DNA from: Curtobacterium luteum
GTDB lineage: Bacteria > Actinomycetota > Actinomycetes > Actinomycetales > Microbacteriaceae
Direction: 5' to 3'
NCBI RefSeq assembly: GCF_014646995.1
Contig: NZ_BMOI01000006.1
Coordinates: 1 to 64,000, forward strand
DNA: 64,000 nt
Position numbers and translations under genes: made by a program. Numbering within the stretch: the first letter of the stretch is position 1; each line of letters opens with the position of its first letter. This document shows positions 54,772-63,846 of the stretch, one piece after another. The notes under the pieces were generated by a model. The model saw only the letters and a program-made list of their open reading frames with translations, had not been told where the DNA came from and did no database searches.

Positions 54772-56268
54772 ATGGCCGAGCAGTTCCTCCCCGGCGTGCC
54801 GAAGCCCGGCCGCCCTCCGCGGCCCCGTGTCCGGAAGGTCGCGCAGCACGACCTCCGCGACGCCCGCGCACGACTGCGCGGCACGATCTACGAGGACGTC
54901 GCCCCGGACGTCCGACCCCGTGAGCAGTACTCCCCCGTGCAGATCGTCGACTTCTGCCTCGACCTCGCGGAGGTGATGCTCGCCTCGGGCGCCGACACCC
55001 GGAGCGTCGAGACGGCCGTCGTCGCGGTCTCGACGAAGTGGAACCTCGCGCCGCTCGACCTCGACCTCACCGGCAGCTCGGTGACGATCCAGTACGCCCC
55101 GGCCGAGGGTCCGGCGCTCGTGAAGTTCCGCACGGTGACGATCGACGGGTCCGACCTCGGGCGCCTGGCGTGGGCGAACCAGATCGTCGACGACCTCGTG
55201 CACGGCTCGCGGGACATGACCTCGGCCGTGAGCGCCCTCGTCGCCGTGCTCCGGATGCCGCCCCGCTGGCCGACCTGGCTGGCGGACGTCGGGCTCGCGA
55301 TCCTGGGGACCTCGATCGCCATGCAGGCCGGCGGTGGCTGGCGAGCAGGGGTCGGGGCCTTCGTGCTCATGATGGGGATCATCGTCTCCGGCCGGTGGCT
55401 GACCGGCCGGGGCTTCCCGCAGTTCTTCGTGTCCGGCGCGCAGGGTGCGGTGGCGTCGGCGATCGGCACCCTCGCCATCTCCGCCGGGGTCCTGCGACCC
55501 GCCGGTGCCGCGACGATGGTGGCCGCGCTCGTGGTGCTGCTCCTGCCGCACGTGTCGCTCGTCACCTGGGCGCAGGACGCGATCTCGGGGTTCCGCGCCA
55601 TGGCCGTCGCGCGGGCGTTCTCGATCCTGCTCGTCATCGCCGCGATCGTCGTCGGCGTCCCGGCGGGCATCGCGCTGACGCACTGGCTGCGGATCGAGGT
55701 CGACCCGTCCGGCATCGTGCTCGACCCCCTGCCGCTCTGGGCGTCACTGTCCCTCACGGTCGTGTCCGCCGCCGCGAACTGCTTCGTGCAGCAGGCCAGC
55801 GCGCGGGTGATCCCGGTCGCGGTGGCCTTCTCGGTCACCGCCGGGGCCGCGCTGTGGGGCCTGCGGCAGCTCGGCCTCCCGCTGCTCGGCGCGACCTTCC
55901 TGGCCTCGGTGCTCCTCGGTGTCCTCGCGACCATCGCGGCGGCCCGGATGCGCACGGCGGTCGGGGCGATCGCCGTGCCGGCCTTCTGCGGAGCGCTCCT
56001 GCCCGGTGTCGCGGTGTCGAACGCGCTCCTCGCCGTGATGTCCGGGTCGTCGACGTCGGCACTCGACTTCGTGTCCGCGGTGACCGTCGCGCTGGCGATC
56101 GGCGCGGGACTCGTCCTCGGCGGACTGTTCGCGACGCCCGGTGCCCGTCGCGCCCTGCGTCGAGCGCGGAAGGTCGTGGTGCACTCGGTCCACAGCGACA
56201 CGACCGCGTTGCGGGTCATCCGCGACTCCGGTTACGACCCCGGAGACGGCAGTCGACCGCGCTGGTGA
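54772..56268 (+). CDS. thrE: Threonine/serine exporter ThrE
   Basis: 498 residues, close to the 489 of Corynebacterium glutamicum ThrE. An N-terminal soluble domain with the FCLDLAEVMLASGADTRSVE phrase (PF06738-type) and about ten membrane segments: ISAGVLRPAGAATMVAALVVLLLP and a C-terminal half with FVSAVTVALAIGAGLVLGGL. Known members export threonine and serine by proton antiport. It stands alone; substrate for this protein inferred from family. Confidence 0.88.
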   Translation: MAEQFLPGVPKPGRPPRPRVRKVAQHDLRDARARLRGTIYEDVAPDVRPREQYSPVQIVDFCLDLAEVMLASGADTRSVETAVVAVSTKWNLAPLDLDLTGSSVTIQYAPAEGPALVKFRTVTIDGSDLGRLAWANQIVDDLVHGSRDMTSAVSALVAVLRMPPRWPTWLADVGLAILGTSIAMQAGGGWRAGVGAFVLMMGIIVSGRWLTGRGFPQFFVSGAQGAVASAIGTLAISAGVLRPAGAATMVAALVVLLLPHVSLVTWAQDAISGFRAMAVARAFSILLVIAAIVVGVPAGIALTHWLRIEVDPSGIVLDPLPLWASLSLTVVSAAANCFVQQASARVIPVAVAFSVTAGAALWGLRQLGLPLLGATFLASVLLGVLATIAAARMRTAVGAIAVPAFCGALLPGVAVSNALLAVMSGSSTSALDFVSAVTVALAIGAGLVLGGLFATPGARRALRRARKVVVHSVHSDTTALRVIRDSGYDPGDGSRPRW

Positions 56269-56295
56269 CGCCGGCGCGGTCGACCGGTCCGCGGC

Positions 56296-56490
56296 TCAGC
56301 TCGCGTCGCTGATCGCGCTCGACACCGCGGTCGGGGCGTCGTACTCGCCGTCCGGGATGTCCTTCAGCGCATCGAGGGCGTCACCGGTCGCGCCCTCGCG
56401 CTCGGCGGTGGCCACGATGTCGTCCTTCGACGCCGGGTAGTCGATGCCGCTCAGGTACTTCTGGATCTCGATCGGGTCGGGGTTCGCCAC
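56296..56490 (-). CDS. DUF2795 family protein
   Basis: 64 residues from GTG with GGAAGGAG upstream. IEIQKYLSGIDYPASKDDIV and the helix ATGDALDALKDIPDGEYDAP are the DUF2795 pattern. The family's role is unknown. Convergent with thrE, 27 bases apart. Confidence 0.88.
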   Translation of the reverse strand: MANPDPIEIQKYLSGIDYPASKDDIVATAEREGATGDALDALKDIPDGEYDAPTAVSSAISDAS

Positions 56491-56582
56491 GACGGGCTCC
56501 TTCCGGTTGGGGCCTCCACCGAGTACCCCGTGCCCGCTCCGACCCCGCCCGGGTCTGCGCTCCGCGGCCAACGGGCCGCGGG

Positions 56583-57260
56583 TCAGATCTCCCAGCTGCC
56601 CGGGTCGCTCCACGTGGCGTGCCGGACCTGCGCCTGGGGCTGGTAGCGCTCCATCCACCCGGCCTCGAGGCGGGCGACCGCCCGGTCGAAGGCCTGGACG
56701 AGGTCCATGTCGCCGCGGAGCAGCGCCTGCAGCTGGAGTCCCTCGTAGAGGGCGATGAGCTGCTCGGCACCGCGACGCGGGTCCATCGTGTGCGGGGCCC
56801 GCCCGACGGCGATGTCCCGCTCGAGGCCGCGCTTGATCCGCGAGAAGAAGAGCTGGTAGCGCGAGCGGAGGTACGTCGACATCGGGTGCGCGGGGTTGCC
56901 CGCGACCGAGAGCAGCGCGACGAGGAGCCGCGCGAGTGCCGGGTCCTCCGCGTTCGAGGCGACGATCGCGCGCAGGAGGTCCACCGTGGGGGCATCGCCG
57001 ACCTCGGCGGTCACCTCCTCCATGCGGCCGCCGTTCCACCGGTCCACCGCGGCGAGGACGAGGCCGTCCCACGACGGGAAGTGCAGTTCGAGTTCGGTGA
57101 GCGAGATCCCCATGCGCTCGGCGACGTGCTCCGGCCGGGCCTCGTGGAAGGGCACGTCGCGCAGCAGGTCGACCGTCGCCCCCACGATGGTGATCCGCAG
57201 GTGCAGGGTGGCGGCCGCGGCCGCGGCGGCGTGCGTGTCCGCGCTGGTGTTCTCGAGCAT
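56583..57260 (-). CDS. TetR-family transcriptional regulator
   Basis: 225 residues. Helix-turn-helix about 37-62 (PEHVAERMGISLTELELHFP), with an Ala-rich front and a helical ligand domain. The recognition region is less canonical than usual (SLTELELHF in place of S..YYHF). A perfect 20-bp palindrome lies 54 bases upstream, so autorepression is likely. Target genes may include the divergent small gene at 57448. Confidence 0.85.
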   Translation of the reverse strand: MLENTSADTHAAAAAAATLHLRITIVGATVDLLRDVPFHEARPEHVAERMGISLTELELHFPSWDGLVLAAVDRWNGGRMEEVTAEVGDAPTVDLLRAIVASNAEDPALARLLVALLSVAGNPAHPMSTYLRSRYQLFFSRIKRGLERDIAVGRAPHTMDPRRGAEQLIALYEGLQLQALLRGDMDLVQAFDRAVARLEAGWMERYQPQAQVRHATWSDPGSWEI

Positions 57261-57313
57261 CGTGCCCTCCGATCGCCGGACGTCCTGTCCGGGGTGCCCT
57301 CGTGGGGCACGGG

Positions 57314-57333
57314 GTGCACCCGATCGGGTGCAC
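57314..57333. promoter_or_regulatory. Perfect 20-bp TetR operator
   Basis: GTGCACCCGA and TCGGGTGCAC abut without a spacer. It lies between the divergent TetR gene (start 57260) and the gene at 57448. Confidence 0.75.
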
Positions 57334-57447
57334 GTCCGATCCTGGTACAGATCGGGGGACACCAGAATCCCCGGTCCGGGTGTCGGCATTCCGGGGGACA
57401 ACCGCGCTGCTCAGCGCCCTTCCGGGCAGTCGTGTGACGATGCCGCC

Positions 57448-57771
57448 ATGTCACCGAACGACTCCACCGCGCAGGGCCTCGCGACCATGGCGTCGGCCGG
57501 CTTCGAGTTCGGCGGCGACGCCGACCAGGTCGCGCACGACCTCCGCACGATGTGGGAGCAGCTCGGACGCCCGCCCGGCGCGTTCGAGGCCGCGGCCCGC
57601 GCGATCGCCGTGCTGCCCCAGCGCCCCGAGGTGCCGATCACCGACCAGGCACGCCGTCGTGCGTTCGAGCGGGCGATCGGGATCAACCCGGTCGAGGTGG
57701 AGCTCGCCGCGGCACTCGCCGCCCGCGAGCTGCTGGAGCGGATGGCACGGACCTGCGGAGCGCCCTGCTGA
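57448..57771 (+). CDS. Hypothetical protein, possible TetR target
   Basis: 107 residues, MSPNDSTAQGLATMASAG, mostly helical, ending ARELLERMARTCGAPC with two late cysteines. No membrane segment or known motif. Its start is 115 bases from the palindrome; whether the TetR protein controls it is open. Confidence 0.6.
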   Translation: MSPNDSTAQGLATMASAGFEFGGDADQVAHDLRTMWEQLGRPPGAFEAAARAIAVLPQRPEVPITDQARRRAFERAIGINPVEVELAAALAARELLERMARTCGAPC

Positions 57772-57816
57772 GCCGTCGGAGTCATCCGGACACCGAGCGA
57801 CGTTAGGTGATCCGAT

Positions 57817-57835
57817 GTAGGTGAGGCTACCCTTA
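57817..57835 (+). promoter_or_regulatory. DtxR/IdeR iron box
   Basis: The 19 bases GTAGGTGAGGCTACCCTTA match the DtxR/IdeR consensus TTAGGTTAGGCTAACCTAA at 15 positions. A second partial copy (TTAGGTGATCC) begins near 57803. The box ends four bases before the GTG of the ABC ATPase, so repression by iron-loaded DtxR/IdeR is expected. Confidence 0.85.
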
Positions 57836-57839
57836 CCTC

Positions 57840-58697
57840 GTGGTCGATCTGCATGCACGCGACGTCACCGTGGGCTACCACGGCGAGGACGTCGTCCACG
57901 CCGCCTCCCTCGAGCTCGCCGGAAGCTCCGTGACGGCCCTCGTCGGCCCGAACGGTTCCGGCAAGTCGACGCTCCTCCGCACCGTCGCGCGACTGCAGCA
58001 GGCCCGCTCCGGGGCGGTCGACCTGCGCGGCGCGACCGACGCGCACGAGGCGAGCAGCGCTCCCGACACGGACGTCGTCGACGGCCTCGCCCTGACGCCG
58101 AAGGCCTTCGCCCGGCAGGTCGCCCTGCTCACGCAGGGTCGGCCGGTGCCCGGCGGCCTCCGCGTCCGCGACCTCGTCGCGTTCGGCCGCCACCCGTACC
58201 GCGGCCGCTTCGGCGGTCAGGACCCCGACGGCCAGACCGTGGTGGCGCACGCCCTCGACGTGACCGGGCTCACGAGCCTGGCCGAGCGACCGGCTGACGA
58301 GCTCTCGGGCGGACAGCTCCAACGGGTCTGGCTGGCGAGCTGCCTGGCGCAGCAGACGGGCGTGCTGCTGCTCGACGAGCCGACGACCTACCTCGACCTC
58401 CGGTACCAGGTCGAGCTGCTCGACCTCGTCCGCGACCTGGCCGACCACCACGGCACGGCGGTCGGCGTCGTCCTGCACGACCTCGACCAGGCGGCCGCCG
58501 TCGCCGACCGGCTCGTGCTGCTCCGCGCCGGCGTCGTCGTCGCGGACGGCACCCCCGCCGAGGTGCTCGAGGCCGACCGGCTCTCGGACGTCTACGGCAT
58601 CCGCGTCGAGGTCGACCACGACCCGACCACCGGCCGCCTCCGCACCCGCGCGGTCGGTCGGCACCACAGCCGGACCACCCCTGCACCCGCACGCTGA
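57840..58697 (+). CDS. Iron-siderophore ABC transporter ATPase
   Basis: 285 residues from GTG. Walker A GPNGSGKST, Q-loop in ALLTQG, signature LSGGQLQRVWLA, Walker B VLLLDEPTTYLD, switch His in VVLHDLDQAA. FecE/FhuC-type. The start is so near the iron box that the message is probably leaderless. The 30-residue insert near residues 55-85 (ATDAHEASSAPDTDVVDG) is unusual. First gene of a three-gene operon with the binding protein and a double permease. Confidence 0.93.
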   Translation: MVDLHARDVTVGYHGEDVVHAASLELAGSSVTALVGPNGSGKSTLLRTVARLQQARSGAVDLRGATDAHEASSAPDTDVVDGLALTPKAFARQVALLTQGRPVPGGLRVRDLVAFGRHPYRGRFGGQDPDGQTVVAHALDVTGLTSLAERPADELSGGQLQRVWLASCLAQQTGVLLLDEPTTYLDLRYQVELLDLVRDLADHHGTAVGVVLHDLDQAAAVADRLVLLRAGVVVADGTPAEVLEADRLSDVYGIRVEVDHDPTTGRLRTRAVGRHHSRTTPAPAR

Positions 58698-58767
58698 CGG
58701 CCGCGCCGCTCGCAGCGGTCCGCGCCGACAGTCCACCCCTCACCGAACAGGAAGAACCCGAGCCGCC

Positions 58768-59757
58768 ATGAAGCGACGACTCCTCGCCACCACCGCCATC
58801 GCCGCGGCCGCAGCCCTCGCCCTCACGGCGTGCGGTTCCACCCAGGCCGCCACCGACGCCAGCCCCTCAGCCGCGAAGATCACCGTCACGGACGCGCAGG
58901 GCACGAAGGTGACCCTCGACGGCCCCGCGAAGAAGGTCGTCGGCACCGAGTGGAACGTGGTCGAGGACCTCGAGACGCTGGGTGTCGCACCCGCGGGCGT
59001 CGCGGACGTCACGGGCTACAGCCAGTGGGACTCGAAGGTGCCGCTGACCGGGGACCCGAAGGACATCGGGACACGCGGCGAGCCGAGCACGGACACCATC
59101 GCGTCGATCGCGCCGGACCTCATCGTCGCGACGACCGACCTCAAGGACTCGGTCGTCACGCAGCTGCGGAAGATCGCACCGACGATCGTGATCGCGTCGG
59201 CGAAGTCCGGTGACCAGCTCGACACCATCAAGGACACGCTCGACCTCATCGCCGAGGCCACCGGCACGACCGCGAAGGCCGAGTCGGTCTGGAAGGCGCT
59301 CGAGGAGAAGATCGCGGAGGGCAAGCAGGAGATCGCCGACGCTGGCAAGGACGGCACGAAGGTGGCGTTCGCGGACGGCTACGTGCTGTCGAACCAGGTC
59401 ACCATCCGGCCGTACACCGCCGGCTCGCTCATCGGCGCCGTGAACGAGGAACTCGGGCTCGAGAACGCCTGGACCGGCACGGGCATCGAGGGCGACGCGG
59501 CGTACGGGCTCGGCTCGACGGACGTCGAGGGGCTGACCAAGCTCCCGTCGGACACGCAGTTCCTCTACATCGACAACGCGAAGGCCAGCGAGGACGACGT
59601 CTTCGGGAAGACCCTCGCCTCGAACGCCGTGTGGAAGTCGCTGCCGTTCGTCGAGCAGGACCACGTGCACCGTCTCGACGACGGCATCTGGATGTTCGGC
59701 GGGCCGGGCGCGATGGACGCCTACGTCGACGCCGCGGTCGCCGCGCTCACGAAGTAG
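58768..59757 (+). CDS. Siderophore-binding lipoprotein (FecB/FepB type)
   Basis: 329 residues. Lipobox LALTACGS, then a class III solute-binding fold: VTVTDAQGTKVTLD-like start, KKVVGTEWNVVEDLETLGVAP, EPSTDTIASIAPDLIVAT, and the late FVEQDHVHRLDDGIWMFGGP. It binds ferric siderophores or haem outside the membrane. It ends two bases before the permease start. Confidence 0.93.
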   Translation: MKRRLLATTAIAAAAALALTACGSTQAATDASPSAAKITVTDAQGTKVTLDGPAKKVVGTEWNVVEDLETLGVAPAGVADVTGYSQWDSKVPLTGDPKDIGTRGEPSTDTIASIAPDLIVATTDLKDSVVTQLRKIAPTIVIASAKSGDQLDTIKDTLDLIAEATGTTAKAESVWKALEEKIAEGKQEIADAGKDGTKVAFADGYVLSNQVTIRPYTAGSLIGAVNEELGLENAWTGTGIEGDAAYGLGSTDVEGLTKLPSDTQFLYIDNAKASEDDVFGKTLASNAVWKSLPFVEQDHVHRLDDGIWMFGGPGAMDAYVDAAVAALTK

Positions 59758-59759
59758 CG

Positions 59760-61841
59760 GTGCTCGACTCCGCCACGCCCCAGCGGGCCGGACGGCGCTC
59801 CCCGACCGTCGCCCGGCCCGCGCTCGGCGTCGTGCTCCTGGTCGCCGGGATCGCCGTCGTCGCGGCGCTGGCGGCACTCGACACGACGCAGGGGACCGCG
59901 AACGTCGGCGCCGGAGCCGTCTGGAAGGCCCTGACCGGGCACGCGGACGCCGCCGACGCCTCCGTCGTGGTCGCGTCCCGGTTCCCGCGCGCCGTCGCCG
60001 GGCTCGTCGTCGGGTTCGCACTCGGTGTCGCCGGTGCCGCACTGCAGTCGGTCAGTCGGAACGTGCTCGCGGCGCCGGACACGCTCGCCGTGAACGCGGG
60101 CGCGTACCTGGCGCTCGGCGTCGTGTCCGTCGCCGGTGTGGGCCTCCCGGTCGTCGCGCAGGGCGGGGTGGCCTTCGTCGGCGGCCTGGCCGCGGCGGCC
60201 CTCGTGCTCGCGCTGTCCGGCCTCGGCAGCGGCACCCTGCGCCTCGTCCTGGCGGGGACGGCGCTCGCGCTCGGCCTCGGTTCCGTGACCCAGGCCCTGG
60301 TCCTGCTCTTCCCGCAGGAGACGCAGGGCCTCTACGCGTGGAACCAGGGCGGCATCGCCCAGAACGGCTACGACACAGTGCTGCCGATGCTGCCGGTGGT
60401 CGTCGTCGGCGTGGCCGGCTTCCTGCTCGTCTCGCACCGGGTGGACGCCCTGGCGCTCGGGGACGACGCCGCCCGTGGCCTCGGCGTCCCGGTCCGGAGC
60501 ACCCGGGTCGTCGCCGTCGCCCTCGCCGTGCTGCTCTCCGCCGCGGCCGTCACGATCGCGGGGCCGATCGGCTTCGTCGGGCTGTGCGCTCCGGCACTGG
60601 TACGCCCCGTCGCGCGGACCTTCCCGACGCTGCACCGGTCGTGGGCGCTCCTGTCGGTCTCGGGCCTGGTCGGCGCCGGCATCGTGATGGGGTCCGACGT
60701 CCTCCTCCGCGCGGTGGTCCACGGCGACCGGGCGGTGTCGGTGCCGACCGGTGTCGTCACGAGCGTCGTCGGCGCGGTCTTCCTCGTCGTGATGGCGCTG
60801 CGGATGCGCGACACGGGCCAGACCACCCCGCTCGAGGTCACCCGGATCCCGGGCCGGCTCGCGGTCACGCTGACGGTGCTCGGTCTCGTCGTGGTGCTCG
60901 CCGGGGTCGTCGTCGCGGCCGTGCTCCTCGGCGACGCGAAGCTCCTGCTCGGCGACGTGGCGAACTGGCTGTCGGGCAGGGCGAACCAGGGCATCTCGTT
61001 CATCCTCGACACCCGGGTCCCGCGGGTCTCCGCCGCCCTGCTCGCCGGCGCCGCGCTCGCCCTCGCCGGCACCCTCGTGCAGGGCGTCACCCGGAACCCG
61101 CTCGCCGACCCCGGCGTGCTCGGCGTCTCGAGCGGCGCGGGACTCGGGGCGGTGCTCGTCGTCACGGCGGTCCCAGCAGCGACGACGTGGGGCGTCGCCG
61201 GTGCCGCGTTCGTCGGCGCCGCGGTCGCCGCGGTGGTGGTGTTCGGTCTCGCGGCCCGCGGGGGCTTCCGGCAGAACCGCCTCGTGCTCGTGGGTGTCGG
61301 GGTGTCGGCCGGACTCACCGCACTCATCAGCCTGCTCATCGTCGTCACGGACCCGTTCAACGCCACGAAGGCCCTGACCTGGCTGTCGGGCTCGACCTAC
61401 GGCCGGACGTGGCAGGACTCGCTGCCGGTGGTCGTGGTGCTCGTGGTCGCACTCGTGCTCGTCCTCCCCCGCCACCGCGAGCTCGACCTCGTGTCGCTCG
61501 ACGAGGACACACCGCGACTGCTCGGCATCCGGCTCGGGCGGGCCCGGCTCGCCCTCCTGACGCTGTCGGTGCTGCTCACGGCGACGGCCATCGCCGCGGT
61601 CGGCACGATCGGGTTCGTCGGTCTGGTGGCCCCGCACGCCGCTCGCTCGCTCGTGGGTCGCCCGCACGCCCGGGTGGTCCCGGTGGCCGTGCTGCTCGGC
61701 GCGGTGCTCGTCTGCCTCGGCGACCTCCTCGGCCGCACGGTCATCGCGCCCGCGCAGCTCGGCGCGGGGATCCTGACGGCGCTCGTCGGGACGCCCTACT
61801 TCGTGTGGCTGCTGCTGCGCTCACCCCGCGGCGCTCACTGA
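59760..61841 (+). CDS. Fused double FecCD permease
   Basis: 693 residues from GTG. Two FecCD permease domains in one chain, each with about ten helices: the first (about 20-350) has AGAALQSVSRNVLAAPDTLAV and GPIGFVGLCAPALVRPVAR, the second (about 360-690) has GTLVQGVTRNPLADPGVLGV and GTIGFVGLVAPHAARSLVG. Such FhuB-like fusions form the whole membrane channel alone, consistent with only one permease gene in the operon. Confidence 0.94.
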   Translation: MLDSATPQRAGRRSPTVARPALGVVLLVAGIAVVAALAALDTTQGTANVGAGAVWKALTGHADAADASVVVASRFPRAVAGLVVGFALGVAGAALQSVSRNVLAAPDTLAVNAGAYLALGVVSVAGVGLPVVAQGGVAFVGGLAAAALVLALSGLGSGTLRLVLAGTALALGLGSVTQALVLLFPQETQGLYAWNQGGIAQNGYDTVLPMLPVVVVGVAGFLLVSHRVDALALGDDAARGLGVPVRSTRVVAVALAVLLSAAAVTIAGPIGFVGLCAPALVRPVARTFPTLHRSWALLSVSGLVGAGIVMGSDVLLRAVVHGDRAVSVPTGVVTSVVGAVFLVVMALRMRDTGQTTPLEVTRIPGRLAVTLTVLGLVVVLAGVVVAAVLLGDAKLLLGDVANWLSGRANQGISFILDTRVPRVSAALLAGAALALAGTLVQGVTRNPLADPGVLGVSSGAGLGAVLVVTAVPAATTWGVAGAAFVGAAVAAVVVFGLAARGGFRQNRLVLVGVGVSAGLTALISLLIVVTDPFNATKALTWLSGSTYGRTWQDSLPVVVVLVVALVLVLPRHRELDLVSLDEDTPRLLGIRLGRARLALLTLSVLLTATAIAAVGTIGFVGLVAPHAARSLVGRPHARVVPVAVLLGAVLVCLGDLLGRTVIAPAQLGAGILTALVGTPYFVWLLLRSPRGAH

Positions 61842-61931
61842 CCGTGTTGTATTTCACATACCGGTCTGCGATGATGGAGGAGCTGGACCCGACCAGCACC
61901 CGATCAGCGACCTGACCCCGGAGGCCCGGAC

Positions 61932-62723
61932 ATGCCCGCACGACGCCGCCTCATCGCCGACATCGCCCCCGGACGCTCGGCGTTCGCTCGCTCCGTCCTC
62001 CTCGAGGCCTGGCGAGCGCTGCTCCCGGACACGTTCGACACCGCCACCCCACTGACCCTCCGTGACCGGGTCCGGCTCGCCGGGAGCGAACGCATCACCC
62101 TGACCGACGACATCGAGCCCGCGACCCCGGGCTCGATCGCGGCCGGCACCCTCGACCTGCTGTGGATCGACCACGCCGCCGACGTCGCCGCGGTCCCGAG
62201 CACCCCTGTCGGCGTCGGACTGACGGTGGGCGCGGAGACCGACATCGGACTCTCCACGGAGGACCTCGCCGCCGCGGTCGTGGCGGTGGCCGGCGAACGC
62301 GACGCGGCCTCGATCGTCGTGTTCCGGCTGGACGAGCGCGACGGCGCACGGTCGAACGAGGTCCTCCGGGCCGTCCGCCGCATGTCCTCGATCCCCGTGG
62401 CGCTCGTCGCGCACGACATCTCGACCGACGTCACCGCGCGGCGCATCACCGACTGTGCACTCGTGGTGACGGACGACCGGACCGTCGAGCGGGTCGCACG
62501 GTCCGCTGGCGTCCCGACCGTGCGACTCGGGTCGCACGACTCCCTGACGGAGCTGTACGTCGCGCTGCACGATCCACGCTCCGACGTCGATGTCGCGGAG
62601 CTCCGGACCGCTCGGACGGTCGCTTTCGCACTCGACGCGTGGCAGCGCGGCCGGATGACGACAGCTGAGCTCCACGCGTCGGTCCGGCCGGTCCGACCGG
62701 AGGAACAGCGGCTCACGGTCTGA
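61932..62723 (+). CDS. Hypothetical protein downstream of siderophore operon
   Basis: 263 residues, starting MPARRRLIADIAPGRSAF. Alternating strands and helices (AAVVAVAGERDAASIVVFRL, IPVALVAHDIS, DCALVVTDDRTVERVARSAG) suggest an alpha/beta Rossmann-like fold; VVTDDRTVERVARSAGVPTV recalls glycosyltransferase or polysaccharide pyruvyl transferase ends, but I cannot assign it. Its own AT-rich promoter patch (TTGTATTTCACATAC) lies upstream, so it need not belong to the operon. Confidence 0.65.
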   Translation: MPARRRLIADIAPGRSAFARSVLLEAWRALLPDTFDTATPLTLRDRVRLAGSERITLTDDIEPATPGSIAAGTLDLLWIDHAADVAAVPSTPVGVGLTVGAETDIGLSTEDLAAAVVAVAGERDAASIVVFRLDERDGARSNEVLRAVRRMSSIPVALVAHDISTDVTARRITDCALVVTDDRTVERVARSAGVPTVRLGSHDSLTELYVALHDPRSDVDVAELRTARTVAFALDAWQRGRMTTAELHASVRPVRPEEQRLTV

Positions 62724-62738
62724 CCGCAGACCGACCAC

Positions 62739-62788
62739 GGACGGACGGGAGGCGCGGTGCCAGCTGGCACCGCGCCTCCCGTCCGTCC
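62739..62788. terminator. Perfect 50-bp palindrome, GGAGGC family
   Basis: Each 25-base arm starts GGACGGACGGGAGGCGCGG; the arms meet at CAGCTG with no loop. It starts 15 bases after the preceding stop and faces a convergent SDR gene ending at 62799. The central 40 bases match the palindrome at 52694-52733. Confidence 0.85.
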
Positions 62789-62798
62789 TGGGTCGCCG

Positions 62799-63680
62799 CT
62801 ACGGGGTCGGCATCCCGCCGTCGACGTGGAGCGTCTCCCCGACCACGTAGGACGACTCGCCGCTGGCGAGGAAGACGTACGCCGGCGCGAGTTCGGCCGG
62901 CTGGCCCCAGCGGCCGAGGTAGGTCTGCTCGCCCGCGGACGGCAGGGCCTCCGGCGGCTGTCCACCGGCCGGCTGCAGCGGCGTCCAGATCGGCCCGGGC
63001 GCGACGGCGTTCACGCGGATGCCCTTGGGCGCGAGCTGCGCGGCGAGGCCCTTGGCCAGGTTGTTCACGGTCGCCTTCGTGGCCGCGTAGTGCACCAGGT
63101 GCGGCGAGGGGGCGTACGCCTGGATCGAGGTCGTGTTGATGATCGTCGAGCCCGGCTGGAGGTGCGGGACGGCGGCCTTCGTGATGCGGAACGTCGCGTA
63201 GGCGTTCGTCTTGAAGGTCTCGTCGAACTCCTCGTCCGAGATCTTCGTGATGTCGTCGACGTTCTGCTGCTTGCCCGCGTTGTTCACGAGGATGTCGAGC
63301 CCGCCCAGGCCGTCGACGGCCTTCGCGACCAGCTCCTCGCACCACTCCTTCGACGTGATGTCACCGGGCAGCGCGACCGCCGTGCGGCCGGCGGCCTCGA
63401 TGAGTCCGACGATGCGCTTCGCGTCCTCTTCCTCCTCGGGCAGGTACGAGATCGCCACGTCGGCGCCCTCGCGGGCGTAGGCGATGGCGACGGCCGCCCC
63501 GATGCCGGAGTCTCCGCCGGTAACGAGCGCCTTCCGGCCCTCGAGTCGGCCCGAGCCGCGGTAGGTGTCCTCACCGTGGTCGGCCGGGACGTTCTGCGCC
63601 ATCTCCTCGTCGGTTCCGGCGCCCGGCAGGTACTGCTCGTCGGGCTTCTTGTCCGCGTACATCGCGGTCGGGTCCTGCAT
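62799..63680 (-). CDS. YghA-type short-chain dehydrogenase
   Basis: 293 residues. N-terminal PADHGEDTYRGSGRLEGR is typical of the YghA/general-stress SDR group. NAD(P) loop VTGGDSGIGAA, NNAGKQQ, catalytic Ser in NTTSIQAY and YAATK. It shares order and many residues with the SDR coupled to ligD at 8147-9037, including GPIWTPLQP versus GPVWTPLQP. Aldehyde or sugar alcohol substrates are possible; not determined. Confidence 0.92.
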   Translation of the reverse strand: MQDPTAMYADKKPDEQYLPGAGTDEEMAQNVPADHGEDTYRGSGRLEGRKALVTGGDSGIGAAVAIAYAREGADVAISYLPEEEEDAKRIVGLIEAAGRTAVALPGDITSKEWCEELVAKAVDGLGGLDILVNNAGKQQNVDDITKISDEEFDETFKTNAYATFRITKAAVPHLQPGSTIINTTSIQAYAPSPHLVHYAATKATVNNLAKGLAAQLAPKGIRVNAVAPGPIWTPLQPAGGQPPEALPSAGEQTYLGRWGQPAELAPAYVFLASGESSYVVGETLHVDGGMPTP

Positions 63681-63846
63681 CGTGTACTAGTCCGTCATGG
63701 CCCGTACGGTACGCACCCGTCGCAGCGCTCCCGCCCAGCCCGGTGTCCCCCGGACGTCCTCGTCGAAGATCACGGTCCGGTGACGGGCGTGAACCGATTC
63801 GGTAACACCTGTCGCCCGACGAGGGACGACGACGTACGGTCGACGG

